Shown piece after piece: positions 1 to 5,075 of a stretch of DNA of 5,075 nt. Positions within the stretch are counted from its first letter, which is position 1. Every line of letters begins with the position of its first letter. The notes under the pieces are model-generated. The model was given only the letters and a program-made list of their open reading frames with translations, was not told the origin of the DNA and ran no database searches. The translations under genes and the position numbers were made by a program. Source of the stretch: an uncultured Eubacteriales bacterium (GTDB taxonomy: Bacteria; Bacillota; Clostridia; Lachnospirales; Lachnospiraceae); NCBI GenBank assembly GCA_900313855.1, contig OMSZ01000200.1, positions 1-5,075 on the forward strand. Direction: 5' to 3'.

Positions 1-48
1 TAAAAAGTGATAGAATATAAATATCCGGTTATGGAAAGAGGTGGCAGA
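1..48 (+). other. Upstream leader of the long flagellar gene
   Basis: This short stretch precedes the first gene. The reading frame stays open back to a GTG at 7 and an ATG at 31, but both lie upstream of or inside the ribosome site and are unlikely starts. It is AT-rich, and TATAAA-like strings are present around 16-21, but too little sequence lies upstream to pair them with a -35 element. No promoter is claimed here. Confidence 0.5.
37..44 (+). promoter_or_regulatory. Ribosome binding site that sets the start of the long gene
   Basis: AGAGGTGG, including GAGGTG complementary to the 3' end of 16S rRNA, ends four bases before the ATG at 49. This favours ATG 49 over the in-frame GTG at 7 and ATG at 31. 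Starting at 31 would translate the ribosome site itself as Glu-Arg-Gly-Gly. Confidence 0.8.
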
Positions 49-3000
49 ATGGACTATCAGATTGGAAAGAATATGTTTGGAAATACTAATGTCGGAGGCG
101 GGGTGCAGATGAATGCACAGAATGGTGAATCTAACAGCAGTATATTAAAGGGTAACAGAATAGGGGATATTCTTGCCTGTACTCTTTTGCAGGGCGGTAA
201 AGAGCCGATCCTTGAGCTTTCCGGAATTCAGATAAAGACAAAGGCGACTGCAGATCTTGCAGAGGCTAATCCGGGAGATACCATTTATCTGAAAATACAG
301 GATGCCGATGCAAAGCAGGTTTCTCTCAAGGTTATGGGCATTAAGCCTGCCGATCAGGAATCTCCGTTAAGCGCGGCTACAAGCGCTAAGGTAATGACAA
401 GTACCGAGCAGTTTTCGGAGATGATAAAGGACAATCTTGACGGAGCTTTAGATGAGAAGGAGGCTAAGGAGAATCAGAAGGAGATTTTGCGAAGTCTTTC
501 AACAGAGGAGATTGCTAAGCTTCGCATGATGCAGATAGATGTAACCAATTCAACATTATCTGATCTTCTTGGAATGGTGGTTACGATCCGCTCAGGTGAG
601 CATCAGCAGGAGGTAAATGACCAGTTAGGAGATATAGTTAAGGAAACAATAGGAAGATTAAGGAATACCCTGATCGCCGGAACTGATACGCCAAAGACCG
701 GTGAAGGTACCGATGTTACAGGTACGGGAGAGGGTAAGGCTTCTCCTGTGGATTACATGTATCAGCCGGGGGTTTCGAGGCTTAACAGCGAGGGATATGT
801 TGTTAAGGTACCTGCGCCGAAGATGGCTCGTGTGGCGGCATCGGGCAATCAGATACCGGCAGGTGAAAACACCGGTGTTTCCGATGAGCAGATGATATAT
901 CTTATTAAGAATAATCTCAATATTACAATAGATAATCTTGAACTTGCAAAGAACAGTGTCAATGAAGATGCACCTTCGAAAGAGGTTCCGCTTAATGAAC
1001 AGGTGTGGAATGATATCTATCCGCAGGTGACGGGAATAATTGAATCAGCCGGAATGACTGTGTCTGATCAGAGTATTTCGGGAGCGCAGTTTATGCTTCG
1101 TCACGAGCTGCCGGTTACTGTTGATTCACTTAGAATGTATATGGCGGTCAATTCGATCAACCAGAGAGGAATTCAGGATGGGCAGATCGAAGCCAACATA
1201 ATGGAGCAGATAACTATGGGTAATGCTCCGGGGAATGCCAGAGTTTCCGGCAGTACAATGCATGACAAGGCAAGCCAGTTGGTTGAGAAAATACAGGCTA
1301 TAACTGCAAGGACCATCGATATGGCGGTTAATCAGGGGAAACCGTTAACAATATCATATCTGTATAACAGCTCTATGAGAAATGTCGATGTTAAACGTAT
1401 GAGAACGCCCGTTAATACCGGTGTTGAGGGCGCAAGCCTTTCTCTAAGCGGCGCGGATACCGAAGGTGCTGCTGAAGGGGCAGGGGTTATGCTGTCGACA
1501 AGTCCTACGGCTGTTACTGCAAGAAGGCAGTTAGAGGAGATAAGATTATCCATGACCTTAGAAGCCGCTAACAGGCTTGTGAGGAAGGATATCAATATTG
1601 ATGCAAGACCTATTTCACAGATCGTTGAGGTCTTGAGAAATCAGGAGAATTCATATTATGAGAACGTGGTTTCTTCTCATGATCTTCATGATATACCGGA
1701 AGGCGTAGATCTTCTTAAAGAGACGCTTAAGGAAACAGATGCGTTGAAGGTTTTGCCGGCCTATGCGTTAGGTGAGGTTGTTAAACGTCCGAATATTACG
1801 GTTGGCGGTCTTTATGACAGTGCCAATCATATGAAGATGACACTTGCCGGTCAGGCTTATGAAACGATGATGACAAAACCGAGACAGGATATGGGTGATT
1901 CGATCAATGAAGCATTTCGTAATGTTGATGATATATTAAAGGATATGAACCTTGACCGCAATCAGGAGAATCAGAGAGCAATAAGGATCCTTGCGCATAA
2001 TGAGATGGAGCTTACTTCGATCAATATTGCCAATGTAAAGGCTGTTGATGCCAAGGTTCAGCAGATGTTTGAGACACTTACACCGCAGATAGTGCTCAAT
2101 CTTATAAGAGAGAATAAGAATCCTCTTAATATGACGATAGACGGACTTAATCAGGAGATAATGCAGCAGCGGGAAATAAGAGGAATAACGGATGAGCAGA
2201 GATTTTCCGAATTTCTTTATCAGATGGATAAGACTAACGGAATTACTCAGGAAGAAAGAACAAGCTTTATTGGCATTTATCGGTTACTTGATATGGTTGA
2301 AAAGAGTCATGGCAAGGATATCGGTGCTATTGTCAGGAACGGACAGGAGGTTACGCTTAATAATCTGTTTTCTGCGGATAAGAGCAGACAGGTAAGAGGT
2401 ATGGACTATTCTGTTGATGACAGCTTTGGCGAGAGGGTTAATGTCGCAACCGACAGGCAGAGTATAATCGATCAGATCAACACAGCCTATAATGATACGC
2501 TTACAGGAAGCATTTTGCGACATATGCATCCTAATACGCTTAAGAACATGCAGGGACTTGACTATCTCAATATGAAGCTTGAAGAGGTCAATGATCTCAT
2601 GAAAGCGGGATTTACCTATGAGGGTCAGATGGATGTTAGCGAGGAGATCGTAAACAGTCTTAAGGAAGCAGTGAATTATGAGGAAGAGGTTGCGACGATG
2701 CTAGAGGCTAATGACATGCAGAGCACGGTTACTAATATTTTAGCTGCCGAGCAGGTAATGTATGGAGAGAATGGCGTCTATGGCATGATAAGGGAGTTAA
2801 AGAGCGGACTTCCAAAGGATAGAAGAGAGAAGATCACCGAGCAGGAAGCGAATATATTGGATAATCTTGAGAGCAAGGAAGACGTGATGTACGGTATGGA
2901 GAATCTCCGCGCCGCGCTGTCTAATGCAGTTCATGAAAAGGAAGCTGACGGTACGATAACCGCTAAGGATATACAGTCGCTTAAGTATCTAAATGCGGGT

Positions 3001-3438
3001 ATGCCGATAGCCTTAAGGGCGGTTGAACAGGATGCTTTTCAGGTTCCTTTGGTGGTTGGAGATGAAGTGAGTCTTATGAAGGTTTCTATTCTTCATGATG
3101 GCTCTAATGCCGGTGAGGTGAGAGCGACCATGGATACCAAGCGTTATGGAGCGCTCGAAGCGTTTGTGCATATTTCAGGTAATCAGGCAGAGGGCTATAT
3201 TGTGACGGAGGAAGAGATCGGACAGAGAACATTAGAGGAGAATGAGCTGACCTTAAGATCTGCGCTTGCTAAAGCCGGTACAGAGGTCAGGGATTTAAGA
3301 CTCGATGGCAGCAGACCTGTTCAATACACTACGGATGAATCGACAACGGTTGAGACCTCAAGACTTTACAGAGTTGCAAAACAACTGCTTACCGCTATTA
3401 AGTTGATGGGCGTTGTTGCCGATAACTATAATAGTTAA
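49..3438 (+). CDS. Very long FliK-like flagellar protein with tandem helical modules (DUF6240-like)
   Basis: The predicted product has 1129 residues with no signal peptide or membrane segment. Residues about 36-98 form a beta-rich segment (GDILACTLL, EPILELSG, NPGDTIYLKI, QVSLKVMG) resembling the N-terminal fold of FliK-type proteins. Residues about 985-1090 resemble the FliK C-terminal domain: alternating beta strands (FQVPLVV, LMKVSIL, GEVRATMD, EAFVHISG, AEGYIVTEE) followed by a helix and strand (LRSALAKAGTEVRDLRL). Between them lie a Gly/Thr/Pro-rich linker (about 210-275), about eight degenerate modules (280-780), a second Gly/Ala/Ser-rich linker (about 445-495) and a conserved-looking block, FIGIYRLLDMVEKSHGKDIG at 740-759. 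There is one Cys (residue 44) and one Trp in the whole chain; low Cys is common in flagellar-exported proteins. FliK is normally about 400-500 residues, so this is unusually long. The layout recalls DUF6240-type proteins of Lachnospiraceae, from memory. A role in hook length or export switching is inference. It could instead be a filament-associated or structural protein. The 3' end carries the flagellin promoter. Confidence 0.72.
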   Translation: MDYQIGKNMFGNTNVGGGVQMNAQNGESNSSILKGNRIGDILACTLLQGGKEPILELSGIQIKTKATADLAEANPGDTIYLKIQDADAKQVSLKVMGIKPADQESPLSAATSAKVMTSTEQFSEMIKDNLDGALDEKEAKENQKEILRSLSTEEIAKLRMMQIDVTNSTLSDLLGMVVTIRSGEHQQEVNDQLGDIVKETIGRLRNTLIAGTDTPKTGEGTDVTGTGEGKASPVDYMYQPGVSRLNSEGYVVKVPAPKMARVAASGNQIPAGENTGVSDEQMIYLIKNNLNITIDNLELAKNSVNEDAPSKEVPLNEQVWNDIYPQVTGIIESAGMTVSDQSISGAQFMLRHELPVTVDSLRMYMAVNSINQRGIQDGQIEANIMEQITMGNAPGNARVSGSTMHDKASQLVEKIQAITARTIDMAVNQGKPLTISYLYNSSMRNVDVKRMRTPVNTGVEGASLSLSGADTEGAAEGAGVMLSTSPTAVTARRQLEEIRLSMTLEAANRLVRKDINIDARPISQIVEVLRNQENSYYENVVSSHDLHDIPEGVDLLKETLKETDALKVLPAYALGEVVKRPNITVGGLYDSANHMKMTLAGQAYETMMTKPRQDMGDSINEAFRNVDDILKDMNLDRNQENQRAIRILAHNEMELTSINIANVKAVDAKVQQMFETLTPQIVLNLIRENKNPLNMTIDGLNQEIMQQREIRGITDEQRFSEFLYQMDKTNGITQEERTSFIGIYRLLDMVEKSHGKDIGAIVRNGQEVTLNNLFSADKSRQVRGMDYSVDDSFGERVNVATDRQSIIDQINTAYNDTLTGSILRHMHPNTLKNMQGLDYLNMKLEEVNDLMKAGFTYEGQMDVSEEIVNSLKEAVNYEEEVATMLEANDMQSTVTNILAAEQVMYGENGVYGMIRELKSGLPKDRREKITEQEANILDNLESKEDVMYGMENLRAALSNAVHEKEADGTITAKDIQSLKYLNAGMPIALRAVEQDAFQVPLVVGDEVSLMKVSILHDGSNAGEVRATMDTKRYGALEAFVHISGNQAEGYIVTEEEIGQRTLEENELTLRSALAKAGTEVRDLRLDGSRPVQYTTDESTTVETSRLYRVAKQLLTAIKLMGVVADNYNS
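886..2382 (+). repeat. Eight degenerate protein modules with core LxxxxxxxTxxxL
   Basis: These are protein-level repeats, not DNA repeats. Cores, numbered from ATG 49: 285 LIKNNLNITIDNL; 349 MLRHELPVTVDSL; 426 AVNQGKPLTISYL; 510 LVRKDINIDARPI; 577 VVKRPNITVGGL; 648 LAHNEMELTSINI; 685 LIRENKNPLNMTIDGL; 761 IVRNGQEVTLNNL. The anchoring Thr (Asp in copy 4) falls at 293, 357, 434, 518, 584, 656, 696 and 769, so the spacing is mostly 64-84 residues with one short step of 40. Each core follows a predicted helix and leads into another. The pattern is a basic or polar turn after a helix, then hydrophobic-Thr-hydrophobic and a Leu/Ile cap. A possible ninth copy near 822-834 is too weak to count. Confidence 0.6.
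3399..3425 (+). promoter_or_regulatory. Sigma-28 (FliA/SigD-type) promoter for flagellin
   Basis: TAAG (3399-3402), a 15-base spacer, then GCCGATAA (3418-3425). The -10 matches the sigma-28 consensus at all eight positions, and the -35 core matches TAAA at three of four with the canonical 15-base spacing. It lies within the last codons of the upstream gene (…Val-Val-Ala-Asp-Asn). Transcription would begin near 3432-3434, giving a flagellin leader of about 120 bases. Flagellin genes are classic sigma-28 targets, so position and identity agree. Confidence 0.85.
3403..3432 (+). promoter_or_regulatory. Possible overlapping sigma-A promoter
   Basis: TTGATG (3403-3408), 18 bases, then a perfect TATAAT (3427-3432). 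The -35 matches TTGACA at four of six. It shares most of its length with the sigma-28 promoter and would start transcription only a few bases later. The TATAAT also encodes Tyr-Asn of the upstream protein, so chance occurrence in AT-rich sequence cannot be excluded. Confidence 0.35.
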
Positions 3439-3447
3439 CGGTAGTTA
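3423..3447. repeat. Inverted and direct TAGTTA repeat over the promoter start region
   Basis: TAACTA (3423-3428), three bases, TAGTTA (3432-3437), four bases, TAGTTA (3442-3447). The first two form a perfect dyad of 6-bp arms that covers the end of the sigma-28 -10 and the predicted start site. The last two are direct repeats exactly 10 bp apart, about one helical turn. This layout resembles an operator, but the arms are short and AT-rich, so the call is weak. Confidence 0.3.
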
Positions 3448-3466
3448 TGTTTGATGGTTGTCACAT

Positions 3467-3486
3467 CGGGAATAAGGAGATTCCTG
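3467..3486 (+). promoter_or_regulatory. Leader hairpin with AAGGAG hexaloop, probable CsrA site
   Basis: In the flagellin leader RNA, 3467-3473 (CGGGAAT) pairs with 3480-3486 (ATTCCTG). This gives a 7-bp stem with one G-U pair and leaves AAGGAG (3474-3479) as a hexaloop. A hexaloop of the form ANGGAN on a short stem is the preferred ligand of the RNA-binding regulator CsrA. In Bacillus subtilis CsrA represses flagellin (hag) translation by binding leader sites, one of them over the ribosome site, with FliW as antagonist. Neither csrA nor fliW is visible in this window, so the identity of the binder is inferred. Confidence 0.6.
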
Positions 3487-3487
3487 T

Positions 3488-3547
3488 TTGAGTATACAGT
3501 CAGGGCAGAAAAGGATGTTTGCGGACTGGAAGAAAAGGACGAGGTGA
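3488..3547 (+). CDS. Possible 19-residue leader ORF before flagellin
   Basis: A TTG at 3488 lies eight bases after AAGGAG (3474-3479), a good ribosome site in sequence though held in a hairpin loop. The frame runs 19 codons to a TGA at 3545-3547 and gives a short, very basic peptide (ending KKRTR). The stop overlaps the flagellin ribosome site, and the flagellin ATG follows four bases later, a spacing compatible with translational coupling. TTG starts are uncommon and the same bases are better explained as a CsrA target, so this is recorded as a weak candidate. Confidence 0.15.
   Translation: MSIQSGQKRMFADWKKRTR
3507..3518 (+). promoter_or_regulatory. Second CsrA-like site in the flagellin leader
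   Basis: AGAAAAGGATGT agrees with the CsrA SELEX consensus RUACARGGAUGU at 10 of 12 positions, including the whole ARGGAUGU core. Its GGA lies 37 bases after the GGA in the hairpin loop and 35 bases before the GGA next to the flagellin start (3548-3550). No strong local stem presents it; only a 3-bp GCA/TGC closure is visible. Confidence 0.5.
3541..3547 (+). promoter_or_regulatory. Flagellin ribosome binding site
   Basis: GAGGTGA sits four bases before the ATG at 3552 and fixes that start. An in-frame TTG at 3519 would add eleven residues not found in flagellins and would translate through the ribosome site. A GGA at 3548-3550, between the site and the ATG, could let CsrA block ribosome entry. 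Confidence 0.85.
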
Positions 3548-3551
3548 GGAT

Positions 3552-4940
3552 ATGAGACTTAATCATAATGCGCTGGCTTATACTGCCAATAATAATCTTA
3601 ATACTATCAATAATAATCTTACAAAATCTATGGAAAGACTGTCTTCGGGATATAAGATCAATAAGTCTTCAGACGACCCTGCTGCAAAGGCAATTTCACA
3701 GAGAATGCGGGCTCAGCTCAGAGGTATTGACAGAGCGGTGGATAATTCCAATGATGGTATTTCTCTGATCCAGACGGCAGAGGGTGCGCTTGATGAGGCA
3801 CATGCAGTTCTTGCCAGAATGAGAGAGCTTGCCGTACAGGCAGCTAATGAAACCTATGACGAAACGGACCGTGATGCTATTCAGGCTGAGATAGAGCAGT
3901 TAAAGGATGAGCTTGACCGTATTTCAGAAAGTACTGAATTTAACGGAAGAAAGCTTCTTAACGGCGAGCTTAACAAGAAAGGATATGCAGATACGGATGC
4001 ACTTTCGATTGTTGAGATAGGTGGAGATATTGATCCCGGAGTATACGGTATCAAGGTAAACAGTAACGGACAGCAGGCTAAGACGACCATGAATGTGCTT
4101 GCTGATGTTCTGGTTATTTCCAAGGAGCAGGCAGGAACGCTTAAGATAAACGGTCTTGATATAGCAATTACAGAAGGTATGACGGGCGTAGAGGTTAATG
4201 AACGTATTCGTGATGCAGCGGGTAAGGTCGGAATCGATTATGAGCTTTCATCGGGAGAAGTCAAGACGCAGGAATACGGAACGGATCAGTACATTAAACT
4301 CGAAACTGAGAATGATCAGTTAAAGAGTCTGCTTGGAGTTGACGGAACAGAGTACAGGGGAACAGATGCGACTGTTGATTTTTCGGATGATGGTGGTAAG
4401 AGAGTAGGTTTTAAGGATACTGCAACTATCTCTGCGGATGGCAATAGAATAACAGTTACAGACAAGAATGGATTTAAGATGGTATATGATGTTGATCCTG
4501 AAAGCGGAGCAGTTGATCCTATCAATATAACAGTTTTATCTGCAGGTCCTATGGTATTACAGATCGGCAATAACGAGGGACAGACATTTAATGTTAATAT
4601 CAATAAGACTACTGCTGAATCTTTAGAGGTTAATAATATCAACATATATACGCATGAATATGCAGTAAAGGCAATTGAGAGAATAGATGCTGCGGTAAGC
4701 AAGATATCCGGCATAAGATCTTCACTTGGTGCTTATCAGAACAGACTTGATCATACGATCAATAATCTTGAAACTTCTGGTGAGAATCTTACAAGCGCCG
4801 TTTCACGTATTCAGGATACCGATATGGCAGAGGAGATTACAGAATATACGCAGCAGAATGTATTAAGCCAGAGCGCTTTGCAGATGCTTACGAAGTCTAA
4901 TGCCAGGCCGGAAGGGCTGCTGCAATTGTTCCAGAGATAA
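3552..4940 (+). CDS. fliC: Flagellin, filament subunit
   Basis: This is the filament building block (FliC/Hag family), exported by the flagellar type III apparatus and polymerised outside the cell; 462 residues, complete at both ends. Residues 1-138 are the N-terminal D0/D1 helices with the family signatures SMERLSSGYKINKSSDDPAA, DGISLIQTAEGAL and LARMRELAVQAAN, ending FNGRKLLNG. Residues about 139-355 are the variable, surface-exposed region. They include a flagellin-hook IN-like motif near 195-230 (GTLKINGLDIAI…VEVNERIRDAAGKVGI). Residues about 369-462 are the C-terminal D1/D0 helices, with DTDMAEEITEYTQQNVL and a closing LLQLFQR. The protein has no Cys. Arg89, Leu93 and Glu113 align with Salmonella FliC Arg90, Leu94 and Glu114, the main TLR5 contacts. 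Oddities: DPAAKAIS replaces the common D-A-A-G-x-A-I-S, and the end reads SNARPEG rather than the usual ANQQPQ. It is driven by the sigma-28 promoter at 3399-3425, with probable CsrA control in the leader. The symbol hag would be equivalent. Confidence 0.97.
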   Translation: MRLNHNALAYTANNNLNTINNNLTKSMERLSSGYKINKSSDDPAAKAISQRMRAQLRGIDRAVDNSNDGISLIQTAEGALDEAHAVLARMRELAVQAANETYDETDRDAIQAEIEQLKDELDRISESTEFNGRKLLNGELNKKGYADTDALSIVEIGGDIDPGVYGIKVNSNGQQAKTTMNVLADVLVISKEQAGTLKINGLDIAITEGMTGVEVNERIRDAAGKVGIDYELSSGEVKTQEYGTDQYIKLETENDQLKSLLGVDGTEYRGTDATVDFSDDGGKRVGFKDTATISADGNRITVTDKNGFKMVYDVDPESGAVDPINITVLSAGPMVLQIGNNEGQTFNVNINKTTAESLEVNNINIYTHEYAVKAIERIDAAVSKISGIRSSLGAYQNRLDHTINNLETSGENLTSAVSRIQDTDMAEEITEYTQQNVLSQSALQMLTKSNARPEGLLQLFQR

Positions 4941-5051
4941 TTAAGAGAATGTGAAATGTATGTTTTTAGTATAGTATGCATAATGCAATATAAAGGTACA
5001 TAGAGTTTCGCAATCTCTGAATTACCCAAAATCAGATCGGGAGGATAAATC
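4941..5051 (+). other. Gap after flagellin, no clear terminator
   Basis: These 111 AT-rich bases hold TTTTT at 4962-4966 without a convincing GC stem before it. There are two weak hairpins, TGCA-TAA-TGCA (4977-4987) and AGAG…CTCT (5002-5018), neither followed by a U-tract. TATAGT (4970-4975) and TATAAA (4989-4994) could be -10 elements but lack good -35 partners. No sigma-28 -10 is present. Read-through from flagellin into the next gene is plausible. Confidence 0.45.
5039..5044 (+). promoter_or_regulatory. Ribosome binding site of the third gene
   Basis: GGGAGG ends seven bases before an ATG at 5052, near-ideal strength and spacing. This is the main reason for calling a gene at the window edge. 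Confidence 0.75.
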
Positions 5052-5075
5052 ATGACAGCAGATGAAATGAATGTA
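5052..5075 (+). CDS. Start of an unidentified gene, cut by the window end
   Basis: Only eight codons are visible (MTADEMNV), after a strong GGGAGG ribosome site. The orientation matches flagellin and the gap is 111 bases, so it may be co-transcribed. Genes after flagellin in related bacteria often encode filament cap, chaperone or flagellin-modifying proteins, but nothing in these eight residues identifies it. Confidence 0.65.

Noticed and set aside
24..31. TCCGGTTA as a sigma-28 -10 for the first gene
   Set aside because: Only five of eight positions match and no -35 lies at the right distance; it would also leave almost no leader before the ribosome site.
7..48. Longer N-terminus of the first gene from GTG 7 or ATG 31
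   Set aside because: The extra codons include the AGAGGTGG ribosome site that serves ATG 49, and no ribosome site precedes GTG 7 within the window.
1332..1595. Reverse-strand open frames of 80-130 codons inside both large genes (also 2284-2529, 3881-4123, 4316-4714)
   Set aside because: They lie fully inside strongly supported genes, lack convincing ribosome sites and family features, and are expected by-products of the coding strand.
3519..3551. TTG start adding eleven residues to flagellin
   Set aside because: Flagellins begin close to the MRLNHN-type sequence seen at 3552, and the extension reads through the GAGGTGA ribosome site.
4818..4825. ACCGATAT as a sigma-28 -10 inside flagellin
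   Set aside because: It encodes the conserved Asp-Thr-Asp-Met motif, and no TAAA-like -35 lies 15 bases upstream.
4991..5017. TAAAGGTA as the -35 of a sigma-28 promoter for the third gene
   Set aside because: The position where GCCGATAA is expected reads GCAATCTC, which matches only at the first two bases.
4811..5053. Reverse-strand 80-codon frame across the end of flagellin and the gap
   Set aside because: It overlaps the conserved C-terminal helix region of flagellin and shows no recognisable protein features.
1..5075. CRISPR array, tRNA/rRNA gene, insertion sequence or phage element
   Set aside because: No spaced DNA direct repeats, cloverleaf, transposase or terminal inverted repeats are seen; the window is almost fully occupied by the two flagellar genes.

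Overview
This window looks like part of a flagellar filament locus from a motile member of the Firmicutes, most plausibly family Lachnospiraceae (the Roseburia/Butyrivibrio-like group). That placement is an inference. It rests on moderate GC, heavy use of AGA/AGG for arginine, strong AGGAGG/GAGGTGA-type ribosome sites, the flagellin type, and a very long flagellin-linked protein that resembles the DUF6240-type proteins I associate with this family. All recognisable genes run on the + strand.

Layout. Positions 1-48 are a short upstream stretch ending in a ribosome site. Positions 49-3438 encode one 1129-residue protein. Its N-terminal beta-rich segment and C-terminal domain resemble the ends of the flagellar hook-length control protein FliK. 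Its middle is a chain of about eight degenerate modules spaced roughly 70 residues apart, instead of the usual disordered ruler. Positions 3439-3551 are the flagellin leader. Positions 3552-4940 encode a complete 462-residue flagellin with conserved D0/D1 ends and a variable central domain that contains a flagellin-hook IN-like motif. Positions 4941-5051 are a 111-base gap with no clear terminator. A further gene with a strong ribosome site begins at 5052 and is cut off after eight codons.

Regulation. The most informative part is the junction between the two large genes. A sigma-28-type promoter (TAAG-N15-GCCGATAA, with an exact -10) lies inside the last codons of the long gene. The flagellin transcript would therefore start about at that gene's stop codon and carry a leader of roughly 120 bases. 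The leader holds a 7-bp hairpin that displays AAGGAG in a hexaloop, a second 10/12 match to the CsrA binding consensus about 37 bases on, and a third GGA at the flagellin ribosome site. This is the arrangement expected for CsrA control of flagellin translation, as known for Bacillus subtilis hag.

A joint reading is that the long protein works at hook completion or export switching, and that flagellin is made afterwards from a late (sigma-28) promoter with a translational brake. The late-gene logic is well supported by the promoter. The function of the long protein is inferred from fold-like resemblance only.
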